NCBI GenBank assembly: GCA_964242325.1
Contig: CAXTCI010000028.1
Coordinates: 1-36,301, forward strand
DNA length: 36,301 nt
Direction of reading: 5' to 3'
Source: DASWOJ01 sp964242325
Lineage (GTDB): Bacteria > Pseudomonadota > Alphaproteobacteria > Acetobacterales > Acetobacteraceae
The notes under the pieces were generated by a model. The model was given only the letters and a program-made list of their open reading frames with translations, made no database searches and was not told the origin of the DNA. Positions 1-8,621 of this stretch are shown here, in pieces. The number at the start of each line of letters is the position of its first letter. Positions within the stretch are counted from its first letter, which is position 1. Made by a program: the position numbers and the translations under genes.

Positions 1-60
1 ATCACAACGCTGCTAGCCCGCCCAAGGCGAGACGAATGATGCAACCTTCAATACGTTTCC

Positions 61-212
61 TTCTCCTTCTCCCTCCGGGAGAGGGTCGGGGTGAGGGGGT
101 CTTGGCTGCGGAGCGGGACACACTGGCGCCGCCGGCACACGTTTCCACGCGGCCAAGGACGGCACTCAAAGACCCCCTCACCTCAACCCTCTCCCGGAGG
201 AAGAGGGAGAAG
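61..212. repeat. Paired inverted dispersed repeat upstream of murJ
   Basis: A left arm (about 61-115: CTCCCTCCGGGAGAGGG, then TCGGGGTGAGGGGGTCTTGG and TGCGGAGCG) faces a reverse-complement arm (about 170-212: AGACCCCCTCACC, then a CTCTCCCGGAGG core). Each core folds into a stem of about 9 bp with a 3-nt loop. Similar pairs recur at five other places in the first 15 kb of the window. The outer edge of the right arm is a purine run (GGAGGAAGAGGGAGAAGG) that ends 14 nt before the murJ start and is the only Shine-Dalgarno-like sequence there. Small ORFs read through the pair are artefacts of the repeat. Confidence 0.85.
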
Positions 213-226
213 GCCAGCACCCCTCC

Positions 227-1771
227 ATGATCCGAGGCATCCTAACCATCGGCGGCTGGACCATGGTCAGCCGCGTCCTAGGCTTCCTGCGCGACGTGCA
301 GATCGCCGCGCTCCTGGGCACCGGACCCGTCGCGGACGCCTTCTTCATCGCCTTCAAGGCCCCCAACCTATTCCGCCGCCTATTCGGCGAAGGCGCGTTC
401 AATGCCGCCTTCGTGCCCGAGTTCTCCGGCATCCTGGCCACCGAGGGCCGCGACGAAGCCCGCCGCTTCGCCCAGGAGGCCATCGCCGTGCTGGCTTTCT
501 GGCTGGCGGCGCTGACCGTCGCGGGCCTCGTGCTCATGCCGTTCATCATGGCGTGGCTGGCCCCGGGCTTCTCGGAGGTGCCCGGCAAGATGGAGCTAAC
601 CGTCACCCTGGCGCGGATCATGTTTCCATACCTGTTCCTGATCTGCCTGGCGGCGCTGCTGTCCGGTGTGCTGAACGGGCTGGACCGCTTCGCCGCCGCC
701 GCCGCCGCGCCCGTGGTGCTGAACGGCGTGTCCATAGCGTCCATGTCGGTGCTGTCGCCGCTGGTCCCGACGGTGGGCCACGCCCTGGCCTGGGGCGTCA
801 CGGCCGCCGGAGTGCTGCAACTCGTGCTGCTGGGAGTGGCGGTGCGCCGGGCGGGGATGCGCCTGCGGGTGCCGGTCCCCCGGCTGACCCCACGCATGCG
901 GCTGCTGCTGCGGCGCATGGGCCCGGGCCTGATAGGCGCGGGGGTCACCCAGCTCAACCAAACCGTGGACATCATCATCGTCAGCCTGCTCCCGGCCGGC
1001 GCGGCGTCGCTGCTCTACTATGCGGAGCGGGTGTATCAGCTTCCGCTAGGCGTCATCGGCACCGCAGTCGGCACCGCGCTGCTGCCGCTGCTGTCCCGCC
1101 AGGCCCGGTCCGGAGACGTCGCCGGCGCCGTGGCCTCCATGAACCGTGCCCTGGAGGTCACCCTGGTCCTGACCTTGCCCGCGGCGTTGGCGCTGGCGGT
1201 GGCGGGCGGGCCGATCATGCTGGTGCTATTCGGCCGCGGCGCCTTTGACGCCGCCGCCGCCAGGCTCAGCGCCCAGTCACTGGCAGCCTACGCGCTGGGG
1301 CTGCCGGCCATCGTGCTGCTGAAGGTGCTGGTTCCCGCTTTCTTCGCCCACGGCGACACCGGAACGCCGGTGCGGGTGGGTATGGCGGCCATCGCGCTCA
1401 ACCTGCTGCTGAACCTGCTGTTCATGGTGCCCCTCCAGCACATCGGCCCGGCGCTGGCGACCAGCCTGTCCGCCATCGTCAACGCCGTCGCGCTCAGTTT
1501 CATCCTTTGGCGCCGCGGCCAGTTGGCGCCGGATGCCCGGGTACGGCGCCGCCTGCCGCGCATGGCCATGGCCGCCGCCGCGATGGCAGTGGTGCTCTGG
1601 TATGGAGAAGACACGGTATTCGCCGCCGCCGGCAGCGTCGCCGGGCTGCGCTGGGGCGCGCTGGCGGTGGTGGTAGCAAGCGGAATGGCGGCCTACGGGA
1701 TGGCGGGGCAACTGCTGGGCGCATTCGACGGGCGGGAGCTGCTGCGCATGGTGCGGCGACGCGGGCGTTAG
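227..1771 (+). CDS. murJ: MurJ (MviN) lipid II flippase
   Basis: Moves lipid II, the undecaprenyl-linked peptidoglycan precursor, across the inner membrane for cell-wall synthesis. The 514-residue product is the usual MurJ length. The N-terminus has the family pattern: a GGWTMVSRVLGFLRD segment, then ADAFFIAFKAPNLFRRLFGEGAFNAAF, rich in the Arg residues that line the substrate cavity. About 14 hydrophobic segments follow, in MOP/MVF-superfamily style. The ATG at 227 directly precedes the conserved N-terminus; the upstream purine run comes from the dispersed repeat. trpS follows on the same strand after 161 bp. In many alphaproteobacteria murJ lies just downstream of mutS-glnD; here those genes are about 18 kb away on the other strand. 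Confidence 0.95.
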   Translation: MIRGILTIGGWTMVSRVLGFLRDVQIAALLGTGPVADAFFIAFKAPNLFRRLFGEGAFNAAFVPEFSGILATEGRDEARRFAQEAIAVLAFWLAALTVAGLVLMPFIMAWLAPGFSEVPGKMELTVTLARIMFPYLFLICLAALLSGVLNGLDRFAAAAAAPVVLNGVSIASMSVLSPLVPTVGHALAWGVTAAGVLQLVLLGVAVRRAGMRLRVPVPRLTPRMRLLLRRMGPGLIGAGVTQLNQTVDIIIVSLLPAGAASLLYYAERVYQLPLGVIGTAVGTALLPLLSRQARSGDVAGAVASMNRALEVTLVLTLPAALALAVAGGPIMLVLFGRGAFDAAAARLSAQSLAAYALGLPAIVLLKVLVPAFFAHGDTGTPVRVGMAAIALNLLLNLLFMVPLQHIGPALATSLSAIVNAVALSFILWRRGQLAPDARVRRRLPRMAMAAAAMAVVLWYGEDTVFAAAGSVAGLRWGALAVVVASGMAAYGMAGQLLGAFDGRELLRMVRRRGR

Positions 1772-1932
1772 GGCAGATTGCCGCCGGACCCGGAGCAACC
1801 AGGCCCCAAGCTGCATGCCTCTGCCCGCAAGTAAGCCGCAGCGCGATGCGGCTGCAACTCGAACGCAACCCGCTCCAGCCTTCGACTAGCCCGGCCCTTG
1901 ACCAGCCAGCCCCGCCCGCACAGAACCTGGCC

Positions 1933-2931
1933 ATGCAACGCATCTTCTCCGGCATCCAGCCGTCCGGCGTCCCCACCCTCGGCAACTATCTCGGCGCCAT
2001 ACGCAACTGGGTGGCGCTGCAGCGGGACCACGAGTGCCTGTATTGCGTCGTGGACCTGCACGCGATCACCGCGTGGCAGGACCCGCGCACCCTGGCCGCC
2101 GCGACGCGGGAACTCGCGGCGGCCCTGATCGCCTGCGGCATAGACCCGCAGGCGCACGTCCTGTTCAACCAGTCCGCCGTCCACGCCCACGTCCGCCTCG
2201 GCTGGATCTTCACCTGTGTCGCCCGGATGGGCTGGCTGAACCGGATGACCCAGTTCAAGGACAAGGCTGGCAAGGACCGCGAGCAGGTCTCGACCGGGCT
2301 GTTCGTATACCCCAACCTGATGGCCGCCGACATCCACGCCTACCACGCGACCCGAGTGCCGGTCGGCGATGACCAGCGGCAGCACCTGGAGCTGGCGAAC
2401 GACATCGCCGCCAAGTTCAACCACGACTACGAAGTGGAGTTCTTCCCACAGATCGAGGCGCTGATCCTCGGCCCGGCGGCCCGGGTGATGAGCCTGCGCG
2501 ACGGCTCCAAGAAGATGTCGAAGTCCGACCCCTCGGACCAGAGCCGCATCAACCTGACCGACGACGCCGACACGATCGCCCTCAAGATTCGCCGCGCCCG
2601 CACCGACGCCGAGCCGCTGCCGAATGAGGCCGAGGGCCTGGAAGGCCGGCCAGAAGCGCGCAACCTCGTCGGCATCATGGCGGCGCTGCTCGACACGGAC
2701 CCGGCCGGAGTGCTGCGGGAGCACGGCGGCAAAGGCTTCGGCGTGTTCAAGGAAGCCCTGGCCGAGGTCGTAGTGGCCCACCTGGCGCCCATAGCCGCCG
2801 AAACCCGCCGTCTCCTCGCCGACCCCGGCGCAGTGGACGCCGTACTCCGCAACGGCGCCGCCCGCGCGGCCTCCATCGCCGACCCCATCGTCGCGGAAGC
2901 CGAACGCCTTGTCGGCTTCCTCCGCCCATAA
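1933..2931 (+). CDS. trpS: Tryptophanyl-tRNA synthetase
   Basis: Class I aminoacyl-tRNA synthetase that charges tRNA-Trp with tryptophan in the cytoplasm. The 332-residue protein begins with the family pattern SGIQPSGVPTLGNYLGA (HIGH-equivalent TLGN at residues 15-18) and carries KMSKS at residues 194-198. Both ATP-binding signatures are intact and the length is typical. The reading frame is open well upstream (from 1507, overlapping murJ), but the ATG at 1933 is chosen because the conserved N-terminus starts there; the ribosome-binding site is weak. A dispersed-repeat pair follows ten bases after the stop and separates the gene from paaX. Confidence 0.96.
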   Translation: MQRIFSGIQPSGVPTLGNYLGAIRNWVALQRDHECLYCVVDLHAITAWQDPRTLAAATRELAAALIACGIDPQAHVLFNQSAVHAHVRLGWIFTCVARMGWLNRMTQFKDKAGKDREQVSTGLFVYPNLMAADIHAYHATRVPVGDDQRQHLELANDIAAKFNHDYEVEFFPQIEALILGPAARVMSLRDGSKKMSKSDPSDQSRINLTDDADTIALKIRRARTDAEPLPNEAEGLEGRPEARNLVGIMAALLDTDPAGVLREHGGKGFGVFKEALAEVVVAHLAPIAAETRRLLADPGAVDAVLRNGAARAASIADPIVAEAERLVGFLRP

Positions 2932-2941
2932 CCCCCTTCCG

Positions 2942-3093
2942 CTTCTCCCTCTCCCTCCGGGAGAGGGCCGGGGTGAGGGGGTCTTGGTTGCGGAGCGAAG
3001 CCCTGCCGGTGCCATAAGGACGCAGCCCCTGAACAGGCAAGGCCCGTGCTTTCCCGCCCCCTCACCCCAACCCTCTCCCGGAGGGAGAGGAAG
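2942..3093. repeat. Paired inverted dispersed repeat between trpS and paaX
   Basis: The left arm runs from about 2942 to 2999 with the perfect hairpin CCCTCTCCC-TCC-GGGAGAGGG at 2947-2967. The right, reverse-complement arm is about 3055-3093. The inner flanks differ between arms: GGTCTTGGTTGCGGAGCG on the left, and a GGGGGCGGGAAAGC-type sequence (read on the minus strand) on the right. So two arm subtypes are combined in one pair. The right arm ends about 20 bp before the paaX start codon. Confidence 0.85.
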
Positions 3094-3112
3094 CAGCGAG
3101 CAAGCCTAGCCC

Positions 3113-3967
3113 GTGCCGCTCGCCGGCCTGCTGGCAGCTTTCCGGGACGCCCCATCCCGCACCGGCTCGGTCATCATCACCGTCTACGGCGACGCCATCG
3201 CCCCGCGTGGCGGCGAACTCGCCTTGGCCTCCCTACTGGAACTCATGGCAGCCCTGGGCGCGAACGGCGGCGTAGTACGCACGGCGGTATCCCGCCTAAC
3301 GCGCGATGGCTGGCTGGAAGGCCGCCGCGACGGTCGCCGCAGCTTCTACCGCCTGTCTCGCCGGGGCGAGCTTGAGTCCGCCAAAGCGGGACCGCGCATC
3401 TATGGCCCGCTGGACAGCCCCTGGGGCGGTCAGCTTCGCCTAGCCTTCGCCGAGGCCGGAGTGGAACGGACGATGTTGGAGCAGGCGGGCTATGCCCTGC
3501 TGGCTCCAGGCGTGCTCACCGCCCCAGACACGGCATTGACGCCGCCGCCGGTCATCCCGGCGCTACTGAGCCACGGCACGCCAGAGGCAATGCGCGCCTT
3601 GGCCGCGCGCGCCTGGCCCGTGACACGGATAGGAGAAGGCTATTCGGGCTTCGTGAACGTATTCGCCAGCTTGGGCGGCCGAACCGCCGGATTGCAGCCG
3701 CTGGAGGCACTGGCCGCCCGTATCCTGCTGATCCATGAGTTCCGGAGGGTCACCCTCCGCGACCCAAGACTGCCTGCCGGCCTGCTGCCGCCAGGCTGGC
3801 CCGGCATTGCGGCCCGCACATTATGCGTAAGCCTCTACAACGCCCTGGCACCGGCATCAGAGCGTTGGCTCGACGCCGCAGAGAACGGGTCCGGCCCCCT
3901 GCCAAGGGGACCGGACCCGGCAACACGCTTTAGCGGCGGCGATACACGACCTGCGGCGTCGGCTTAG
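3113..3967 (+). CDS. paaX: PaaX, phenylacetate catabolism repressor
   Basis: Transcriptional repressor of the paa operon; in characterised systems it is released from DNA by phenylacetyl-CoA. The 284-residue protein starts at GTG, the first start codon after an in-frame TAG at 3107. It shows the PaaX pattern: SVIITVYGDAIAPRGGE, then a winged-helix with VRTAVSRLTRDGWLEGRRDGRRSFYRLS (residues about 60-90), and the C-terminal signature RILLIHEFRRVTLRDPRLP. It is shorter than E. coli PaaX. It lies upstream of paaA on the same strand, with the divergent CsbD-like gene between, and its 3' end overlaps that convergent gene by 38 bp. Regulation of the adjacent paaA-E operon is inferred from family and position. 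Confidence 0.92.
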   Translation: MPLAGLLAAFRDAPSRTGSVIITVYGDAIAPRGGELALASLLELMAALGANGGVVRTAVSRLTRDGWLEGRRDGRRSFYRLSRRGELESAKAGPRIYGPLDSPWGGQLRLAFAEAGVERTMLEQAGYALLAPGVLTAPDTALTPPPVIPALLSHGTPEAMRALAARAWPVTRIGEGYSGFVNVFASLGGRTAGLQPLEALAARILLIHEFRRVTLRDPRLPAGLLPPGWPGIAARTLCVSLYNALAPASERWLDAAENGSGPLPRGPDPATRFSGGDTRPAASA

Positions 3968-4286
3968 TCGCCAACGCAATCAGGAAGCCCACCCCGGCGG
4001 CGATCAGCACCGCAGTGATCGGGCGTGCGTCCACCTGTTCGGCCAGCATGTCGCCGGCCTCCTCGATCTGGTCCAGCACCTGCGAGCCGAAGTCCCCGGC
4101 GCCGACCTTGTCCGCAACGTCGCGCACCGTATCGGCCGCCTGGCCATAGGCCCGCTGCGCGGTGCCCGTAGCCTTATCCATCGCGCCATCGGTCTTGAGC
4201 TTGGTGTCGCCGGTCATGTCGCCCAGCGCGCCCTCAACCTTGCCGCCGACCTTGCGGGCTGCGCCCTCGAAGCGGTTCTCGTCCAT
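3930..4286 (-). CDS. CsbD-like protein with ElaB/YqjD-like membrane anchor
   Basis: Predicted stress-type protein of 118 residues with two parts. Residues 1 to about 55 resemble CsbD (DENRFEGAARKVGGKVEGA and a DGAMDKATGTAQ stretch, Lys/Gly/Ala-rich, poorly structured). The C-terminus (SQVLDQIEEAGDMLAEQVD, then a hydrophobic AVLIAAGVGFLIALAT segment and a basic YRRR tail) resembles ElaB/YqjD/DUF883 inner-membrane proteins. The ATG at 4286 has GGAG nine bases upstream; an in-frame TTG at 4301 overlaps that site and is rejected. Its 3' end overlaps paaX, and its start faces paaA across a 142-bp divergent region. No enzymatic function can be assigned. Confidence 0.8.
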   Translation of the reverse strand: MDENRFEGAARKVGGKVEGALGDMTGDTKLKTDGAMDKATGTAQRAYGQAADTVRDVADKVGAGDFGSQVLDQIEEAGDMLAEQVDARPITAVLIAAGVGFLIALATKPTPQVVYRRR

Positions 4287-4362
4287 GATATGCGTCTCCA
4301 ACCTGTTGTTGATGCGAGCAGAACACCGGTGGGGGCAGGGGGTTCCGCAGGGGTATATCTTA

Positions 4363-4399
4363 CAAGAAATCTTGCATCCCTAACTTCCTGTGATACATT
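4363..4399 (+). promoter_or_regulatory. Candidate paaA promoter with overlapping operator-like inverted repeat
   Basis: CAAGAAATCTTG at 4363-4374 is a perfect 5-bp inverted repeat around AA. It overlaps a -35-like TTGCAT (4372-4377), which lies 16 bp from a -10-like TACATT (4394-4399). The paaA ATG follows at 4429 behind GGAG at 4417-4420. An operator over the -35 suits a repressor such as PaaX, but the site was not matched to a published PaaX consensus. It could instead serve the divergent CsbD-like gene. Confidence 0.4.
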
Positions 4400-4428
4400 C
4401 CGGGTATCCCTCGGTCGGAGCATCAGGC

Positions 4429-5420
<992 letters not shown>

Positions 5421-5424
<4 letters not shown>

Positions 5425-5708
5425 CCGAGACCAAGACTCCGCTATGGGAGGTGTTCATCCGCAGCCGCAACGGCCTGGCGCATAAGCACGCCGGCAGCGT
5501 CCACGCCGCCGACGCCACCATGGCGCTGCAGGCAGCGCGCGACGTTTACACCCGGCGCGGCGAGGGCCTGTCCCTATGGGTGGTACCCAGCAACGCCATC
5601 ACCGCCAGCGACCCCGCCGACAAGGCGATGATGTTCGAGCCAACTGCCAGCAAGATCTACCGCCACCCCACCTTCTACGAAGTGCCAGATGAAGTAGGCC
5701 ACATGTAA
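5421..5708 (+). CDS. paaB: PaaB, small structural subunit of phenylacetyl-CoA epoxidase
   Basis: Small subunit of the PaaABCE epoxidase that bridges the PaaA-PaaC heterodimers. The 95-residue protein has the family opening PLWEVFIRSRNGLAHKHAGSVHA and the AARDVYTRRGEG segment. Its ATG overlaps the paaA stop by 4 nt. A dispersed-repeat pair fills most of the 175-bp gap before paaC, unlike the tight paaA-paaB and paaC-paaD junctions. Confidence 0.95.
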
Positions 5709-5723
5709 TGAACCCCCGGGTTC

Positions 5724-5876
5724 GTCTCCCTCTCCCTCCGGGAGAGGGCCGGGGTGAGGGGGTGGGCAAGCGCCATCCCTGCCATTCACGCGCCCAGTCT
5801 CCTCGCCTCATGCAGTCTCCGCTCCGCTGCCAAGCCCCCCTCACCCCAACCCTCTCCAGGGGGGAGAGGGAGCAGG
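5724..5876. repeat. Paired inverted dispersed repeat inside the paa operon (paaB-paaC)
   Basis: The left arm is 5724-5772, with a perfect hairpin (9-bp stem, 3-nt loop) at 5728-5748 and an inner flank GGGGGTGGGCAAGCG. The reverse-complement right arm is about 5820-5876; read on the minus strand, its inner flank is CTTGGCAGCGGAGCG. The right core has drifted to CTCTCCAGGGGGGAGAGGG. Its outward purine edge, GGGGGGAGAGGGAGCAGG, ends six bases before the paaC GTG start and is the best Shine-Dalgarno candidate for paaC. Confidence 0.85.
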
Positions 5877-5883
5877 CACCGCA

Positions 5884-6651
5884 GTGACCACCTCGATCCA
5901 AGTCCAAGAAACCCCGCTCGTCCTCTACATCCTGCAACGGGCGGATGACGCCCTGGTGCTAGGCCACCGCCTATCCGAATGGTGCGGCCACGGGCCGTCC
6001 CTGGAGGAGGACGTCGCGCTCGCCAACATGGGCCTAGACCTGCTGGGCCAGGCACGCACCCTATACGCCCATGCCGGAGCATCGGAAGGTGCCGGGCACG
6101 GTGAGGACCACCTGGCCTACCTGCGCGACGCCCCGCAATACCGCAACCTGCTCCTCCTTGAGCAGCCAAACGGCGACTTCGCCCAAACTATCGCCCGGCA
6201 GTTCTTCTACGCCGCCTTCATAGACCCCTGGTGGCGCGCGATGTGCGCCAGCACCGACCCAACCCTCGCCGCCATCGCCGCCAAGGCCGAGAAAGAGGTG
6301 GCCTACCACCTGCGCCATGCCTCGGAGTGGATGATCCGCCTCGGCGACGGCACCGAAGAAAGCGCCCGGCGCGCCCAGGCCGCCGTGGACCGCCTGTGGC
6401 CCTATACCGGCGAGATGTTCGCAGCACCTGACCCGGCGCTGCTGGCCGACGGCGTGGCGGTTGACCCGGAAACCCTGCGCCCCGCCTACGACGCCACAGT
6501 CGCCGCCGTGCTGGACCAGGCGCTGCTGTCCCGCCCCGCCGGAGCCTGGATGCACAAGGGCGGACGCCAGGGCCGCCATACCGAGCACCTCGGCCTCATG
6601 CTGGCCGAAATGCAGCACCTGCAGCGCACCTACCCCGGCGCCACCTGGTGA
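5884..6651 (+). CDS. paaC: PaaC, structural subunit of phenylacetyl-CoA epoxidase
   Basis: Ferritin-like partner of PaaA; in the known complex it is non-catalytic and stabilises the alpha subunit. The 255-residue protein (GTG start) has family hallmarks LYILQRADDALVLGHRLSEWCGHGP, then EDVALANMGLDLLGQARTLY, and later EKEVAYHLRHASEWMIRLGDG. The start is set by conservation and by the purine-rich right arm of the repeat just upstream. The stop overlaps the paaD GTG start by 4 nt (GTGA). Confidence 0.95.
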   Translation: MTTSIQVQETPLVLYILQRADDALVLGHRLSEWCGHGPSLEEDVALANMGLDLLGQARTLYAHAGASEGAGHGEDHLAYLRDAPQYRNLLLLEQPNGDFAQTIARQFFYAAFIDPWWRAMCASTDPTLAAIAAKAEKEVAYHLRHASEWMIRLGDGTEESARRAQAAVDRLWPYTGEMFAAPDPALLADGVAVDPETLRPAYDATVAAVLDQALLSRPAGAWMHKGGRQGRHTEHLGLMLAEMQHLQRTYPGATW

Positions 6652-7127
6652 CCAGCCTGCGCGACCGCGCCTGGGCCGCCGCGGCGGAGGTCACCGACCC
6701 CGAAGTGCCCGTCCTGACCATCGCCGACCTAGGCGTGCTGCGCGACGTGGCCGAAACCGGCGATGGGGTCGAGGTGCTGATCACCCCGACCTACTCCGGC
6801 TGCGCCGCCATGGGCGTCATCGCGATGGAGGTCGAACTGGCCCTGTCCCGCGCCGGCATCCCCGGCCGGGTCCGCACCGTGCTGTCCCCGGCTTGGACCA
6901 CCGACTGGATGACGCAGGACGGCCGCCGCAAGCTGCTGGAATACGGCATCGCTCCACCGGTGCCCGGCAGTGGCCGCCGCGCCCTGTTCGGCGTGGACAC
7001 GGTCGCCTGTCCCCGCTGCGGCTCGGCCCATACAGAGGTCGTCGCGGAGTTCGGCTCCACGTCGTGCAAGGCGCTATGGCGCTGCCTAAACTGCCGCGAG
7101 CCATTCGACTACTTCAAGTGCCACTGA
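6648..7127 (+). CDS. paaD: PaaD, MIP18-like maturation factor of the epoxidase
   Basis: Small protein of the MIP18/DUF59 type, needed for phenylacetyl-CoA epoxidase activity and thought to act in iron-sulfur or diiron assembly. The 159 residues include DPEVPVLTIADLGVLRDV at about 17-34, TYSGC with Cys52, and a Cys-rich C-terminal ribbon with Cys121, 124, 140, 146, 149 and 158. The GTG start overlaps the paaC stop, so the two are translationally coupled. The 382-bp gap to paaE consists mainly of a tandemly duplicated repeat pair. Confidence 0.94.
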   Translation: MTSLRDRAWAAAAEVTDPEVPVLTIADLGVLRDVAETGDGVEVLITPTYSGCAAMGVIAMEVELALSRAGIPGRVRTVLSPAWTTDWMTQDGRRKLLEYGIAPPVPGSGRRALFGVDTVACPRCGSAHTEVVAEFGSTSCKALWRCLNCREPFDYFKCH

Positions 7128-7169
7128 TGCCGCGCCAAGTCCGCCTCAACACCAACCAAGCCTACGTCT

Positions 7170-7457
7170 CCCTCTCCCTCCGGGAGAGGGCCGGGGTGAG
7201 GGAGCGGGCAAGCGCAGCTACGACCGATGCAAGCACCTACCCCGCTGGAAACCCCGGCACACAAGCTGTCGGCCAACACTTCCTTACCCCAACCCAAAGG
7301 GAGAAGGATCTCTTCTTCCTCTCCCTCCGGGAGAGGGCCGGGGTGAGGGGGCGGGCAAGCGCAGCCACGACCGATGCAAGCACCTACCCCGCTGGAAACC
7401 CCGGCACACAAGCTGTCGGCCAACACTCCCTCACCCCAACCCAGAGGGAGAAGGATC
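7170..7457. repeat. Tandem duplication (147-bp period) of the dispersed repeat pair, paaD-paaE gap
   Basis: Two consecutive copies of a left arm, inner spacer and right arm lie head to tail: CTCCCTCCGG starts at 7174 and again at 7321, and AAGGATC ends at 7310 and again at 7457. Over the aligned 137 bp (7174-7310 against 7321-7457) I count five differences, all transitions. Each left arm has the perfect CTCTCCC-TCC-GGGAGAG hairpin; the right arms are degraded (ACCCAAAGGGAGAAGG and ACCCAGAGGGAGAAGG). The stretch accounts for most of the 382-bp non-coding gap; the remaining 52 bp before paaE hold no clear signal. Confidence 0.9.
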
Positions 7458-7509
7458 AGCATCTCGCCCTCTCCGCCACCCGCAACCTCCGCCTCGCCCC
7501 ACCGTCCCC

Positions 7510-8580
7510 ATGAGCCGCTTCCACAGCCTCCGCATCGCCGAAGTCCGCCAGGAAACAGCGGACACCGTCAGCGTAGCCCTGGACATACCCGACGACCTCC
7601 GCCCCAGCTTCCTCTACCAGCCCGGCCAATACCTGACCCTACGCACCACCCTCGACGGCGAGGAACTCCGCCGCTCCTACTCCATCTGTTCCGGCTTGGA
7701 CGACGGCGAGATGCGGGTGGCGATCAAGCTCGTCCCAAACGGCCAGTTCTCCCCCTGGGCACACGCCGCGCTGCAGCCGGGCCACCTGATCGAGGCCATG
7801 CCGCCGCAGGGCCGCTTCACCATCGCCCTCGACCCTGCGGCCTCACGTACCTACCTCGGCATCGCCGCCGGGTCCGGCATCACCCCGGTGCTGTCCATCC
7901 TGCGCTCCGTACTGTCGCGCGAACCCGGCAGCCGCTTCGTGCTGCTGTATGGCAGCCGCGCCACCGGCGGCATCATCTTCCGCGAAGCCCTGGAGGAACT
8001 GAAGGACCGCTTCATGGGCCGCCTCACCGTCGTCCACGTCCTGTCCCGCGAGCAGCAGGACGTCCCGGTGCTATGGGGCCGGCTGGACGGCCCGCGGGTG
8101 CGGACCCTGCTCCGCGGGCTGCTAGACGCGCCGCAAGTTGACCAAGCCTTCCTATGCGGGCCGGAGGCAATGATCGCCGAGGTGTCGGCAGCGCTGGCGG
8201 AGGCCGGCCTGCCGCCGGAGCGCATCCACAGCGAACGGTTCACCACCAGCGCCCTGCCCCCAGCCCGCCCACGAACAGCCCCCAAGCCCGGTGCGCCACC
8301 CTTCGCCATGGCAACGGTCGTGTCGGACGGCATCCGCACCGACGTGCCGATGCAGGATGGGGAAACCGTCCTGGACGCCGCCCTGCGTGCCGGCTTGGAC
8401 CTGCCATACTCCTGCCGCGGCGGCATGTGCAGCACCTGCCGCGCCCGGATCACCGAGGGCGCCGTCCGCATGGACGTGAACTACGGTCTGGAACCGTGGG
8501 AAACCGAGGCCGGCTACGTCCTGACCTGCCAAGCGCATCCCACGACCGGGCGCGTCCTAGTGGACTACGACCATGTGTAA
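7510..8580 (+). CDS. paaE: PaaE, NADPH-dependent reductase of phenylacetyl-CoA epoxidase
   Basis: Passes electrons from NAD(P)H through FAD and a 2Fe-2S cluster to the PaaA diiron centre. The 356-residue protein has a ferredoxin-NADP reductase-type N-terminal half (FAD motif RRSYSIC near residue 58, nucleotide motif GSGITPVLSIL near residue 121). A plant-type ferredoxin domain follows, with cluster ligands Cys302, Cys307, Cys310 and Cys340. The ATG at 7510 matches the family N-terminus (FHSLRIAEVRQETADTVSVAL). It is the last paa gene in the window, followed by a hairpin shared with the convergent MFS gene. No paaG, paaK or paaZ is present. Confidence 0.95.
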   Translation: MSRFHSLRIAEVRQETADTVSVALDIPDDLRPSFLYQPGQYLTLRTTLDGEELRRSYSICSGLDDGEMRVAIKLVPNGQFSPWAHAALQPGHLIEAMPPQGRFTIALDPAASRTYLGIAAGSGITPVLSILRSVLSREPGSRFVLLYGSRATGGIIFREALEELKDRFMGRLTVVHVLSREQQDVPVLWGRLDGPRVRTLLRGLLDAPQVDQAFLCGPEAMIAEVSAALAEAGLPPERIHSERFTTSALPPARPRTAPKPGAPPFAMATVVSDGIRTDVPMQDGETVLDAALRAGLDLPYSCRGGMCSTCRARITEGAVRMDVNYGLEPWETEAGYVLTCQAHPTTGRVLVDYDHV

Positions 8581-8591
8581 CGCCGCGTTCC

Positions 8592-8611
8592 CCAGGCCTA
8601 AAACGGCCTGG
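8592..8611. terminator. Hairpin between convergent paaE and MFS genes
   Basis: CCAGGCC and GGCCTGG form a perfect 7-bp stem around a TAAAAC loop, 11 bp after the paaE stop and 10 bp from the stop of the convergent MFS gene. There is no clear T-run on either side, so a bidirectional terminator role is inferred from position and stem strength. Confidence 0.55.
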
Positions 8612-8621
8612 CGCAAGCCGC

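Noticed and set aside
2..230. Small ORFs over the repeat pairs (also near 2909-3109, 5574-5948, 7109-7462)
   Set aside because: They translate the dispersed repeat (PSPQPSPGGRG / LPPGEGRGEGV), have no family and appear in several frames on both strands.
1507..1932. Upstream extension of the trpS frame
   Set aside because: It overlaps murJ in another frame; the conserved TrpS N-terminus starts at the ATG at 1933.
7170..7457. Tandem units taken as a possible CRISPR array
   Set aside because: There are only two units of 147 bp, without short repeats and unique spacers, and the unit is the dispersed repeat pair.
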